Notes: generated by a model not told the origin, from the sequence alone. 64,000 nt of DNA from an uncultured Dokdonia sp. (GCF_947492535.1 NZ_CANLNH010000006.1:124001-188000), one strand, 5' to 3'; shown: positions 17,809 to 26,331, counted from the stretch's first letter. Made by a program: numbers and translations.

Positions 17809-19050
17809 ATGAAAAAATCAGATGTAAGCATACATATTATAGGTGCAGGCGTAAGTGGCTTAATAGCTGCTCAAGTATTAGAAAATAATGGATATCGCCC
17901 TATTATCATTGAAGCAACAGATAGAGTAGGTGGACGTTTAAAAACTGATATTATTGAAAATTATCAGTTAGATCATGGTTTTCAAGTATTATTAACGTCG
18001 TATCCAGCAGCTAGAAAGTATTTAGATTTTGAAGCCTTAGAACTACAACAATTTTTACCAGGTGCTTCTATCTTTAAAGAAGGGAAACAAGCTGTATTAG
18101 GAGATCCCTTAAGAAATATATCGTTACTATTTCCTACGTTGTTTTCAGGAATCGGATCTATACAGGACAAACTAAAAGTACTTTCGCTTAACGCGAAATT
18201 AAAAAACAAAAGCTTATTAGAAATATTTGATACTAAAGAGATCACAACACTCGCATATTTAAAAGAGTTTGGTTTTTCTTCTCAGATGATTGATACATTT
18301 TTTAAACCCTTTTTTAGTGGTATTTTCCTAGAATCAGCATTAAAGACATCAAGTAGAATGTTTGAATTTGTATATAAAATGTTTGGAGATGGTCATGCGG
18401 CTTTACCAAAAGCTGGTATTGAAGCCATCCCACAACAATTGTTAGAAAAACTTATACATACCAACATACGGTATAACACGATTGTTTCTTCTATACATGA
18501 TAAAGAGATTATAGTATCTAATGGCGAGAAAATTACAACTGATATAATAATTATAGCTACAGACCCAACCTATCTTATTAAAGACTTTCAAAAGAATCCG
18601 GTTATATGGAAATCATGTGATACCTTATATTTTGAAACTATAAATAGAACTATTTCAAAACCATTGATAGGTCTTTTGCCAGACGCAGGTGATACGTACG
18701 TAAATAATATTTTCTATCATACGAGTATTGCTACTCATAAAGAAACTGCTCACGAATTATTATCTGTGACAGTTGTTAAAGATCATACGCTTTCTGATCA
18801 AGAACTTATAAATAGGGTAGAAGCTGAATTAAAACAATACGTCGGTATTGATTCTTGTCATTTTCTTAAGAAGTATAAGATATCTAAAGCATTACCACAG
18901 TTGCAGAATATTAAATACAATATAAAACCCTTAGATACTCGTTATTCATCAACAATATTTTTAGCAGGAGACACACAACTTAATGGATCACTAAATGCTG
19001 CAATGCTTGCAGGAGAAGCTGCCGCATTAGGTGTTATGGAAACTTTATAA
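17809..19050 (+). CDS. FAD-dependent amine oxidase/phytoene desaturase-like oxidoreductase
   Basis: 413-residue flavoprotein. Seen: N-terminal dinucleotide-binding site HIIGAGVSGLIAA (Gly12, 14, 17), the following acidic and Arg-rich FAD motif IIIEATDRVGGRLKTD, and the C-terminal FAD-binding segment IFLAGDTQLNGSLNAAM. The substrate cannot be told from sequence; an amine or polyene are both possible. It is divergent from glutathione peroxidase, folE and the PTPS-family gene, which suggests a shared oxidative or light stress response (inference). A 12-bp hairpin follows the stop. Confidence 0.85.
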   Translation: MKKSDVSIHIIGAGVSGLIAAQVLENNGYRPIIIEATDRVGGRLKTDIIENYQLDHGFQVLLTSYPAARKYLDFEALELQQFLPGASIFKEGKQAVLGDPLRNISLLFPTLFSGIGSIQDKLKVLSLNAKLKNKSLLEIFDTKEITTLAYLKEFGFSSQMIDTFFKPFFSGIFLESALKTSSRMFEFVYKMFGDGHAALPKAGIEAIPQQLLEKLIHTNIRYNTIVSSIHDKEIIVSNGEKITTDIIIIATDPTYLIKDFQKNPVIWKSCDTLYFETINRTISKPLIGLLPDAGDTYVNNIFYHTSIATHKETAHELLSVTVVKDHTLSDQELINRVEAELKQYVGIDSCHFLKKYKISKALPQLQNIKYNIKPLDTRYSSTIFLAGDTQLNGSLNAAMLAGEAAALGVMETL

Positions 19051-19055
19051 AATAA

Positions 19056-19085
19056 GAAACACTTCTACGTTTATAGAAGTGTTTC
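19056..19085 (+). terminator. Terminator of the FAD oxidoreductase gene
   Basis: Perfect 12-bp stem GAAACACTTCTA / TAGAAGTGTTTC with a 6-nt loop, 5 nt after the stop codon, followed shortly by a T run. Confidence 0.8.
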
Positions 19086-19124
19086 AAACTTTTTATAGCA
19101 ATTTTATTTGTAATAATAATTCCT

Positions 19125-19352
19125 TTATATACCAGAATCTGGTCTACCTTTTAATCGTACTTCGATTTTTTTCTTTTTTGCTGTAAGACGCTTCATCATA
19201 TCCATGAGTTCAGAATCTTTGGTTTTTTTGTAAATTTCATTAATGGCAAGGATAAGACGCTTTGCTTCTCTAGAGGCAACTACACGATCACTTGTTGACA
19301 TATGACTCATCTTTGCATTTTCGAAATCTAAAGCTTCTTGTAAAATATCCAT
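19125..19352 (-). CDS. Small helical hypothetical protein, 75 aa
   Basis: I do not recognise the family. The 75-residue product is charged and predicted helical throughout, with no signal peptide or membrane segment, and has a basic stretch (LTAKKKKIEVRLKG) near the C-terminus. It starts at an ATG giving MDILQEAL. It stands alone between the FAD oxidoreductase terminator and the peptide island. Confidence 0.6.
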   Translation of the reverse strand: MDILQEALDFENAKMSHMSTSDRVVASREAKRLILAINEIYKKTKDSELMDMMKRLTAKKKKIEVRLKGRPDSGI

Positions 19353-19655
19353 ACTTAAAATGTTTAATATTGAATAAAATTAGTTAAACATTTTTGATTT
19401 TACAAATTTATATTATAAAATACATTTATAGAATCTATAAGGTATTAATTCCTATGATAACTATCTATTTTATAGAGTTTTGTTAAAAACAAGGTGTCTT
19501 ACAGAAATAATATTTATATTTAAAACTTAGTAAGAAAAGGTCTTTTAGCGATAGAAGGCTTTTTCTTATTTGTAGAGGACTCATTATTATTTAAAATACA
19601 AAGAAAGCGAACTGTATCAGTTCGCTTTCTTAATTTTAAGATGGATTGTATATAA
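19353..19655. other. 303-nt gap before the peptide island
   Basis: No gene seen. It is very AT-rich, with an imperfect hairpin near 19529-19565 that looks like a decayed terminator, and ends with the strong hairpin at 19601-19631 belonging to the frameshifted peptide copy. Confidence 0.5.
19601..19631 (-). terminator. Terminator of the frameshifted peptide gene
   Basis: Perfect 13-bp stem AAGAAAGCGAACT / AGTTCGCTTTCTT with a 5-nt loop. The core AAGCGAACT also forms the stem of the terminator after the intact paralogue at 19979-20000, so gene and terminator were duplicated together. Confidence 0.8.
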
Positions 19656-19821
19656 TTATACTGGATCCCCAGGCGCAGTACATATACATGCTACACATGT
19701 TTGTGGGTAGCTACATTCTGCATCTGTAGTACAAAAATTTCTTCTTCCACCTTCGATTTGCTTTTGCTCAGTTTTACTTAATGGTTGAGCTCCTTGTAAT
19801 TTTTAAAATTGATTGTAACAT
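19656..19821 (-). pseudogene. Frameshifted double-glycine-leader Cys-rich peptide gene
   Basis: Decayed or shifted paralogue of the intact peptide gene 375 nt upstream on the same strand. From the ATG (19821) the frame reads MLQSILK and then runs into a stop; in the next frame the product continues as GAQPLSKTEQKQIEGG, the double-glycine leader end, and a core with five Cys closely matching the paralogue, ending CIC-TAPGDPV. The break lies in a run of five A (minus strand), where four or seven A would restore the frame. A real mutation, a slippery phase-variable tract and a sequencing error are all possible. Confidence 0.75.
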
Positions 19822-19978
19822 AATTAATTGAATTTAAGATTATACTTATAAGGGTTCGTTTTTCAATTTCATTACCCAAAAAAATAGTAGTAATCAATTA
19901 ATTTTTAAACTTTTATAATAAATGATCGTTTAAGTATTAGTAGTATTTTATCTTTTTTATCATTGTATAAGAACAAAA

Positions 19979-20000
19979 AAGCGAACTCATAAGTTCGCTT
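19979..20000 (-). terminator. Terminator of the intact peptide gene
   Basis: 9-bp perfect stem AAGCGAACT / AGTTCGCTT with a 4-nt loop, followed on the minus strand by a run of six T. It is 30 nt past the peptide stop codon. Confidence 0.8.
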
Positions 20001-20030
20001 CTGTAATCTTTAATTATAATTTGTAAATAC

Positions 20031-20201
20031 CTATACTGGATCTCCAGGTGCCGTACAAATACATGCTATACATTTTTGAGGATATGTACATTCTGCATCA
20101 GAATGACAGATGTTTCTTGGAGGTCTTCCCCCAGCGATTTGTTTTTGTTTAGTTTCACTTAAGCTTAAAGCTCCCTTTACGTTTGAAATCTTTTTTAACA
20201 T
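20031..20201 (-). CDS. Double-glycine-leader Cys-rich peptide precursor, 56 aa
   Basis: Probable bacteriocin-like or RiPP precursor. Seen: a 25-residue leader with an amphipathic pattern and the cleavage-type end SETKQKQIAGG, then a 31-residue core with five cysteines at core positions 7, 13, 19, 22 and 24, ending TAPGDPV. Start placed at the ATG giving MLKKISNVKG, which matches the leader length of the third precursor at 58514; an ATG 15 codons upstream is less likely. No C39-peptidase transporter or modification enzyme lies in the window, so export and maturation genes would have to be elsewhere. Function unknown. Confidence 0.75.
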   Translation of the reverse strand: MLKKISNVKGALSLSETKQKQIAGGRPPRNICHSDAECTYPQKCIACICTAPGDPV

Positions 20202-20394
20202 AATAATCAATTTTAAATTATACACACTCTGATCTATTAAAGACATTCAGAGTTTCTGTCTAACAAACTAGTTTTGTATAACTTAAATGTATGTGCATTC
20301 ATAACGATTCCCAAGAAGTATATTCCGATTTTCATGAATACCGATAAAGTAACTAGCTTCCCTACAAAGGTTTACGATTACATCTGTAAAAACT

Positions 20395-20538
20395 TCACTT
20401 ATTTAATGCATACTTCCGCTTAAAAATACTTCCAGCTCCAAATACGATACAAAGTACACAAAGTAGTAATAGATAATAACTAGAATGTGTATACGCACCA
20501 AAATAATCAAGTTGTGGTATTCCGTTTATATTCCCAAT
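20395..20538 (-). pseudogene. Possible 3' remnant of a membrane-protein gene
   Basis: A 47-codon open stretch on the minus strand with no start reads as a plausible C-terminus: a short polar lead (IPQLDYFGAYTHSS), one hydrophobic helix (YYLLLLCVLCIVFGAG) and a basic end (FKRKYALNK) before TGA. It overlaps the first 18 codons of the plus-strand gene that follows and is closed by a TAG upstream. It may be the end of a gene cut by a rearrangement near 20540. Family not recognised; chance is not excluded. Confidence 0.35.
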
Positions 20539-21531
20539 CTAATCTCTAAAATTAGTGAAAATGAAATCGAATTTTTAACGAAAAACAAATTTGGTTCTTT
20601 AGCTGGAATATCCATCTATCATATTTATTCTTCTAAAAACACAGAAATCATCTATGAAAATATAATTGGTTTAAGTGTTTATGAAATTGAAGATAACGAT
20701 CAAATTATTCATCATCTTTACCTTAAAGATAATACTTCGAAAGCTTTGGTGAAAAAGTTTTCAATGTTAGAGAATAAAATGGATACTCAAAATCAAGTTT
20801 TTATAGCTGACCAATATTTCAGCTCAAATCAAAGAAATAATTTAGGAATTAAAAATGTTGTTAATGTAGACCTTGATCGTGATAGACTATACAATGGGAG
20901 GAGTGAATTAAGTATGTTTAGAGCTACTACCTTGTATAAAGACATAAAATTTGGTTCTAAAAATAAAATTAACTTTTATGATACAAAATCTGCTGGTGAT
21001 TGTTGAGGAGCCTGCGATGAATCTGGAAATGGCACTTGTGATGGGGGTACTTATTGTTGCTTGGATCCAGATGGAGATTGTGATTGTCTAGAAGATGATA
21101 CAGATGATGAAGCTATCCAAAGACAATTAATTGACGAGACAACTGCGCTATCATTATTTAATTTAGATTTACATAGAGAACTTAGAAGTAATTTCTTAGC
21201 AAATTATGATATTGGTGCAAAATATATAGCATACTATTATTCATTATCTCAATTTGTTAAAGCTTCTGATTATAATACAAGTACTTTACTAAAAATGATT
21301 TCAACATTGCCCGAATTTAATAATGCTGTTAATAAAATTCTTGATCCAAATGTTTCAGAATCAGTAATTGTGATTAATCCTGACTTAAGAGATGAGCTTT
21401 TGGATATTGTTGACGAATTAAGATTAATATCATCTAATAATGATTTGCAGATAATTTTGGACGATATAGAAAATGATATAATATACTTGACAAATAAAAC
21501 GAAATTCACAATTTACAATGAAATTCATTAA
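20485..21531 (+). pseudogene. Cys-rich hypothetical gene interrupted by an in-frame TGA
   Basis: Two open stretches (20485-21006 and from 21007) lie in the same frame and are separated only by the TGA at 21004-21006. Reading through gives about 348 residues: a polar N-terminal part, a Cys-rich Asp/Gly segment around the stop (SAGDC, stop, GACDESGNGTCDGG, then CCLDPDGDCDC), and a helical C-terminal part including LRSNFLANYDIGAKYIAYYY. The last segment vaguely resembles the tail of CFI-box proteins. No signal peptide or promoter box precedes the ATG at 20485, and the first codons overlap a foreign-looking remnant, so the 5' end may also be lost. Nonsense mutation is most likely; selenocysteine is a remote alternative. 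Function unknown. Confidence 0.6.
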
Positions 21532-22000
21532 AGGTATATTATTATTATCTTTAGGATTAGCCTTACTTTATATATTAAGTAAGGCTAATTTAATAGTAGG
21601 GAGGAATGCATTTGCAATAGTAAACAGATATATATTACATATAGATTCCTTATCCCCCAATTTAGTTAAATTTAGAGTACTTACTGAAGTCCTAGTACAA
21701 CTAACTTTTGTTATCCTTGGTATTTTAATCTATAAAAAATGGAATAAAACTTTAGTATTTTTTATTGCTATTTTGATTTTATACCCAATCTTTTTTGATT
21801 TAAGTAATATGATTTCAGATTCATCTTGTATAAAAGCTTGGAAAAATCCTGAAAAATTGATTTGGTATTTACCTATTAGAATTATCGTTTTATTAATTAG
21901 TTTTTATTTTTTTGCTAAAATTAAAGACAAGATTACTACTCTTCATTTAATTTTATTATTTATAATTCTAATATTATATCAGATAATAAGACCTTATTAA
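21518..22000 (+). CDS. Four-helix membrane protein, hypothetical
   Basis: 160 residues with four or five strongly hydrophobic segments (about 5-22, 55-72, 78-96, 118-137, 142-157) and little else. Family not recognised. It starts with an ATG 14 nt inside the end of the Cys-rich gene, so it was probably translated with that gene; its fate is unclear now that the upstream gene is interrupted. Very AT-rich, like the rest of this island. Confidence 0.6.
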   Translation: MKFIKGILLLSLGLALLYILSKANLIVGRNAFAIVNRYILHIDSLSPNLVKFRVLTEVLVQLTFVILGILIYKKWNKTLVFFIAILILYPIFFDLSNMISDSSCIKAWKNPEKLIWYLPIRIIVLLISFYFFAKIKDKITTLHLILLFIILILYQIIRPY

Positions 22001-22092
22001 TTCGAGTAATGAATTATTTTATAAAATAAAATACTCTCCTGTTATAGGATAATGGTTGATAAAAAGAAAACAAACGTCAACCAAAGACAATT

Positions 22093-23535
22093 CTATTTCC
22101 CAATACAAAAATTTGCAAAAATATTCCCAAGTAATTCATCATTGGTTACTTGTCCTGTGATTTCTCCAAAGTGATATAAAGCCTGACGAATGTCTATAGC
22201 CATGAGATCTCCAGAAAGATTAGTATCAAGACCATATTGTACTTTTTCAATCTCTTCGAGTGCTTTTAATAAGGCATCATAATGGCGAGAATTGGTCACG
22301 ATGGTTTCATCATTACGTAACGCCCCTGTGTTTACAAAGTCTAATAATTTCGCTTTAAGCGCATCTACACCCATATTTTGTTTAGCAGAGAGGAGGTGTA
22401 AATTGGAGATCGTAGATTGAAGATTAGCGATTTCTGATTCGCTAAGTTGATCTACTTTATTTGCGACAACAACGAGTGGCTTGAGTGGAAACTGATTCTT
22501 GATCTTTTCTATTTCGATAGTAATGGAGGAGAAATTCTCTCCCTCTGGGAGAGATGCCGAAGGCAGAGAGGGCTCATCTGGCAGAGATGCCCGAAAGGCA
22601 GAGAGGGAATCAAACAAATAAATAACCACTTGTGCTTGCCCTATTTTTTCAAAAGTTTTTTGAATACCAAGGCCTTCAATTACATCTTTTGTCTCTCGAA
22701 TACCTGCTGTATCTATAAACCGGAAACCAATCCCACCAATAGTAAGCTCATCTTCTATGGTATCACGAGTCGTACCTGCAATATCAGATACAATGGCTCT
22801 TTCTTCATTTAACAACGCATTGAGTAGGGTAGACTTTCCAACATTAGGTTCCCCAACAATCGCTACAGGAATTCCATTCTTAATCACATTACCTGTCGCA
22901 AACGAATCAATAAGACGTTTGAGTACTTTGGTAATACGAGCGACAAGTTCTTTAAATTGTGTGCGATCTGCAAATTCTACATCTTCCTCAGAAAAATCCA
23001 ATTCTAACTCAATAAGTGAAGCAAAATTGAGTAGTTCTTGGCGTAATTGTGCAATTTCATTAGAAAACCCACCACGCATTTGTTGCATCGCTATCTGATG
23101 ACTTGCTTCATTATCACTTGCAATAAGATCAGCGACCGCTTCGGCTTGTGAGAGATCCATCTTTCCGTTGATAAAAGAACGTAGTGTAAATTCTCCTGCT
23201 TGTGCTGCACGACAGCCTTCACGAAGTAATAACTGAATAATCTCTTGTTGAATATAAGGAGAACCATGACACGAAATCTCTACCGTAGGCTCGCCTGTAT
23301 ACGAATTGGTTCCTTTAAAAAGAGAAACTAAAACTTCATCAAGCACACGTTGCCCATCTATAATATGTCCTAAATGAATCGTATGGGTTCTTTGCTTGGA
23401 TAAATCTTTTCCTCGTTTCGACTTAAATAGAGGCGTGCATATCGTGATTGCATCTGGTCCAGATACGCGTATCACTGCGATAGCTCCAGCTCCCGCAGGA
23501 CTGGCAAGTGCAACAATGGTGTCTTGTGTGTTCAT
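22093..23535 (-). CDS. mnmE: tRNA modification GTPase MnmE
   Basis: About 480 residues; with MnmG it installs the aminomethyl-type modification at U34 of certain tRNAs. Seen: the N-terminal tetrahydrofolate-binding domain (SPAGAGAIAVIRVSG), the G domain with P-loop GEPNVGKS (about 229-236), switch GTTRDT, DTAG and NKVD, and the C-terminal FCIGK with the catalytic Cys. Between the DTAG and NKVD motifs an extra stretch (about 311-337, rich in Ser, Leu and Pro) is coded by a repeated GC-rich element and looks like an in-frame insertion. Start is the ATG at 23535; the TTG just before it is not needed. TAATTTTG lies only 5 nt upstream on the minus strand. Confidence 0.95.
   Translation of the reverse strand: MNTQDTIVALASPAGAGAIAVIRVSGPDAITICTPLFKSKRGKDLSKQRTHTIHLGHIIDGQRVLDEVLVSLFKGTNSYTGEPTVEISCHGSPYIQQEIIQLLLREGCRAAQAGEFTLRSFINGKMDLSQAEAVADLIASDNEASHQIAMQQMRGGFSNEIAQLRQELLNFASLIELELDFSEEDVEFADRTQFKELVARITKVLKRLIDSFATGNVIKNGIPVAIVGEPNVGKSTLLNALLNEERAIVSDIAGTTRDTIEDELTIGGIGFRFIDTAGIRETKDVIEGLGIQKTFEKIGQAQVVIYLFDSLSAFRASLPDEPSLPSASLPEGENFSSITIEIEKIKNQFPLKPLVVVANKVDQLSESEIANLQSTISNLHLLSAKQNMGVDALKAKLLDFVNTGALRNDETIVTNSRHYDALLKALEEIEKVQYGLDTNLSGDLMAIDIRQALYHFGEITGQVTNDELLGNIFANFCIGK
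22537..22607. repeat. In-frame GC-rich repeat inserted in mnmE
   Basis: Two near-identical units in tandem, TGGGAGAGATGCCGAAGGCA-GAGAGGG (22547-22573) and a variant with CAGAGATGCCCGAAAGGCA (from 22579), each able to fold through TGCC/GGCA and CCCTCT/AGAGGG pairing. They are more GC-rich than the gene around them and add about 25 residues between G3 and G4 of the G domain without breaking the frame. Confidence 0.7.
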
Positions 23536-23616
23536 CAAGACAAAATTACGTAAACCTGTAACATTTTATAGAAAAGTACTACTGATATATTGTAAATCAA
23601 TCAAAAAATCAAAAAA

Positions 23617-23982
23617 ATGGAAATTGTACATCACGAAGCAGCACTCAGAGAAGATAAACAGCTATTAGTCCTGACACACTTATCACAATTATTAGATTAT
23701 GTGACAGGATTTGGAGGTTTTATCGTGCCACTTGTTTTATGGGTTGTCAATAAAGATAGAGTGGTAGACATGGATGAGCATGGAAAATCGATCCTCAACT
23801 TCCAGATAAGTATATTCATTTATGCTTTATTATGTATACCCGCTATATTCCTTATCGGATTAGGAATCGTAGGTTTGATAGCAATTGGAATTCTCGCATT
23901 TGTATTACCTATCGTAAATGCAGTAAAAGCTAGCAATGGCGAAAAACCAAACTATTATATAAGTATTCCTTTCTTTAGTTAG
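23617..23982 (+). CDS. DUF4870-family membrane protein
   Basis: 121-residue small membrane protein of the Tic20/DUF4870 type: an N-terminal soluble stretch with LTHLSQLLDYVTGFGGFIVPLVLW, the conserved asparagine-containing middle (DEHGKSILNFQISIFIY) and two further hydrophobic segments ending in NYYISIPFF. Function of the family is unknown. Its stop overlaps the stop of the opposing DUF3817 gene by 2 nt. Confidence 0.85.
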   Translation: MEIVHHEAALREDKQLLVLTHLSQLLDYVTGFGGFIVPLVLWVVNKDRVVDMDEHGKSILNFQISIFIYALLCIPAIFLIGLGIVGLIAIGILAFVLPIVNAVKASNGEKPNYYISIPFFS

Positions 23983-24257
23983 GAATCTCTCAGGTATTTT
24001 TTATCCATCCAAAAAGTTCCAAATGGGATGATAGAGCATAGCAATACAATCGCTACTGTTTTATTGTCCCATTTTCGTTCTGGCTTCATCAGTATTGCCA
24101 TCACAATATAGGCAAGAAAAAGAAAACCGTGTGCCATTCCTATTACTTTATTTGGATACCCATTATCCCATATATACTTGAGTGGCATGGTTACAAATAA
24201 GATCAAGAGATAAGAAACTCCTTCTAAAAAGCTTAAAATTCGGAATGATTTGAGCAT
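23979..24257 (-). CDS. DUF3817-family membrane protein
   Basis: 92-residue integral membrane protein with about three helices and the family pattern FLEGVSYLLILFVTMPLKY followed by GMAHGFLFLAYI. The start is the ATG giving MLKSFRIL; the longer frame begins at a TTG that is the end of the promoter box TATCTTTG (24280-24273). Role unknown. Convergent and overlapping with the DUF4870 gene. Confidence 0.85.
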   Translation of the reverse strand: MLKSFRILSFLEGVSYLLILFVTMPLKYIWDNGYPNKVIGMAHGFLFLAYIVMAILMKPERKWDNKTVAIVLLCSIIPFGTFWMDKKYLRDS

Positions 24258-24272
24258 TGTTTTATTTTTTTG

Positions 24273-24280
24273 CAAAGATA
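24273..24280 (-). promoter_or_regulatory. -7 box of the DUF3817 gene
   Basis: TATCTTTG on the minus strand matches TAnnTTTG and lies 15 nt before the ATG at 24257. No clear TTG was found at the -33 position. Confidence 0.5.
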
Positions 24281-24300
24281 ATTATCTCCTTAGGCTCACG

Positions 24301-24332
24301 AAAAAAAGCCATGATAAAAGATGGCTTTTTTT
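24301..24332 (-). terminator. Terminator of the phytase-like lipoprotein gene
   Basis: Perfect 12-bp stem AAAAAAAGCCAT / ATGGCTTTTTTT with an 8-nt loop, 18 nt past the stop codon of the minus-strand gene, ending in a T run on that strand. Confidence 0.88.
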
Positions 24333-24350
24333 AAAGATTTTTTCAAAAGG

Positions 24351-25469
24351 TTATAAAACTTCAAAAAGTATAAATTGATTTAATTGTGGTCTAAATGAAC
24401 TAAAATTATTATCGGCGACAACTAGTAAAGATCTATGTCCATTTTCGAGCATAGGTCCGAAGGTAATCCCTTCTGTATTATCTACAATTCCTCCAGTAAG
24501 TTGGTCTCTAATATCATTAAAATCAAACAATAGTGTCTTGGTGACAGGTGTAAAAGAAGCCGTTGACAAATTATCTATCGTACTCACATCTGTAGCTTCA
24601 TGAGTGGATACTTCATAAATTTTCACATCATTACCACCATCATCAAAACCTGTTGCAAATGAGCGTTCTAAAACCAAAAATCTATTTTTAGTATAGGAAA
24701 GTATTTCTACAACACCATTTACTTCAAATCCACCCTCTCTAGCAACTGGATCAAGCTGGTAGGCAAACTCTTTTTCAAAAAGACCCGTTTGTTCATTTAT
24801 AAACGCGATACGAATAGGGGAGTCTGCTTCTTGACTTGTAGGAGCAATACCATCTTGAATTAAAGGTAGTTCCATCGCTACCCAAAAGTTCTCTCCTAAA
24901 AAATCTCGTGTGATTCCTTCAAAAACTCCATTTTGACGAGGTCCTGTTGTTGAATCTGTATCTATAGTATATCTAGTAGGTAAGGTGATATCAGAAATAA
25001 AAGTCCCATCATTCATTGATCTTCTCACAAAAGGATTAATCCCATTCGAAATATTACCCTCGCTAGTCCAAATGAAACCTCCACTATAACGATCAAATCG
25101 TATAGATTCTGGATCTACCGTTCCCGATTCAAAAGGTTGATTGTCTTGGTTTAGCAAGGGAGTTACTTGTGTTATTGTAATATCATTAAACCCCTGTAAA
25201 TCAAAATCAATAGTTGCATTATAATAACGTGAATTACTAGAATCATCGCATATTAAAATCCAATCTTCTGCCACATAATCAATCCCAGAAAGCCCACCAA
25301 CAAGCGTTTCGTTAAACTCAAATCCATCATCTATAATTGCTTCATCTATAAATCGTAATCCTTCAATAGGGCGTATATCGCCGCCACTGGCAGAAAAATC
25401 ATCAAAGAAGTCGCAAGAACTTATAGATAAAGTGGTCAAAAAACCTAAAAGTAGTGTTGTTGTTTTCAT
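24351..25469 (-). CDS. Lipoprotein with esterase-like phytase domain
   Basis: 372-residue predicted lipoprotein: signal peptide ending in LSISSC (Cys19), then a beta-propeller-like domain of the esterase-like activity of phytase family (PF13449 type). Seen: LSGIDYV near the start, DPESIRF, SEGN, NGVFEGI and the closing NTEGITFGPMLENGHRSLLVVADNN. The family is thought to act on phosphate esters, but the substrate here is unknown. It probably sits in the cell envelope. Confidence 0.82.
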   Translation of the reverse strand: MKTTTLLLGFLTTLSISSCDFFDDFSASGGDIRPIEGLRFIDEAIIDDGFEFNETLVGGLSGIDYVAEDWILICDDSSNSRYYNATIDFDLQGFNDITITQVTPLLNQDNQPFESGTVDPESIRFDRYSGGFIWTSEGNISNGINPFVRRSMNDGTFISDITLPTRYTIDTDSTTGPRQNGVFEGITRDFLGENFWVAMELPLIQDGIAPTSQEADSPIRIAFINEQTGLFEKEFAYQLDPVAREGGFEVNGVVEILSYTKNRFLVLERSFATGFDDGGNDVKIYEVSTHEATDVSTIDNLSTASFTPVTKTLLFDFNDIRDQLTGGIVDNTEGITFGPMLENGHRSLLVVADNNFSSFRPQLNQFILFEVL

Positions 25470-25578
25470 TTCATCACGTATTAATTGGTTCCGAAAAATA
25501 GGAATAACGTCTTTAGTATAGTTTACATAATAATGGTATGATTATTAACACTATGTTAAATAGATGTTAGTTGGTTAC

Positions 25579-25592
25579 GCTTTCGCGAAAGC
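25579..25592. repeat. Dispersed palindrome upstream of the SDR gene
   Basis: Exact core GCTTTCGCGAAAGC in the divergent region, 25 nt before the SDR start codon. It lies inside a longer false open frame that reads through it as AFAKA. Confidence 0.95.
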
Positions 25593-25617
25593 TATCGTAA
25601 ATTTACTCCAAAATATA

Positions 25618-26331
25618 ATGAAAATGAGTCAATTAAAGGATAAAGTAGTACTGATCACTGGCGGAACCAAAGGAATAGGATATGGTATTGCTGAAGCGTT
25701 ATTGAGTAAAGGAATGAAAGTGGCTATTACAGGACGTAGTATAGAATCGGCAGCACAGGCAGCAGCAACTTTAGGACCTAATGCTATTGGTATTCAGGCT
25801 GATGTAAAAAGTCTTGAGAGCCAAGAGAAAGCAGTTGCAGAAGTTATTGAAACTTTTGGACAGCTAGATGTATTACTTGCCAATGCTGGTGTTGGTCATT
25901 TTGCTTCTATAGAAGATATGAGTGTCTCACAATGGCAAGATACGATAGATACAAATCTTACAGGCGTGTTTTTATCTGTAAAAGCAAGTCTAGATGCTAT
26001 TAAAAAAACAAAAGGATATATCATCACCATTTCTAGCCTTGCCGGAACCAATTTCTTTGCAAAAGGAACTGCATATAACGCTAGTAAATTTGGATTAACT
26101 GGTTTTACACAAGCATTAATGCTAGATGTGCGTAATGATGATGTAAAAGTTACTACCATCATGCCTGGCTCTGTAAGTAGTCATTTTGGAGGACGCTCAC
26201 CAGAAGATGGAAAAGACTGGCGTATTCAACCAGAAGACCTTGGACAAATGGTCGTAGATTTACTACAAATACATCCTAGAACATTACCTAGTAAAATAGA
26301 GGTAAGACCTAGTAAAACAGCTAGTTCATAA
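25618..26331 (+). CDS. Short-chain dehydrogenase/reductase
   Basis: 237-residue classical SDR. Seen: cofactor site LITGGTKGIGYGIAEA near the N-terminus, NAGVGH, catalytic Ser in TISSLAG and Tyr-x3-Lys in AYNASKFG. NADP preference is suggested by the Arg in TGRS. The true start is the ATG giving MKMSQLKDKV (or the next ATG two codons on); the frame upstream runs through the palindrome and is not coding. Substrate unknown. Confidence 0.9.
   Translation: MKMSQLKDKVVLITGGTKGIGYGIAEALLSKGMKVAITGRSIESAAQAAATLGPNAIGIQADVKSLESQEKAVAEVIETFGQLDVLLANAGVGHFASIEDMSVSQWQDTIDTNLTGVFLSVKASLDAIKKTKGYIITISSLAGTNFFAKGTAYNASKFGLTGFTQALMLDVRNDDVKVTTIMPGSVSSHFGGRSPEDGKDWRIQPEDLGQMVVDLLQIHPRTLPSKIEVRPSKTASS

Noticed and set aside
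21004-21006. Selenocysteine codon
   Set aside because: No convincing SECIS hairpin follows the TGA and Flavobacteria normally lack the pathway; nonsense mutation is preferred, though a check is suggested.
22053-22082. GGTTGA/TCAACC hairpin after mnmE as terminator
   Set aside because: Stem is only 6 bp with a long A-rich loop and a weak T run; too weak to call.
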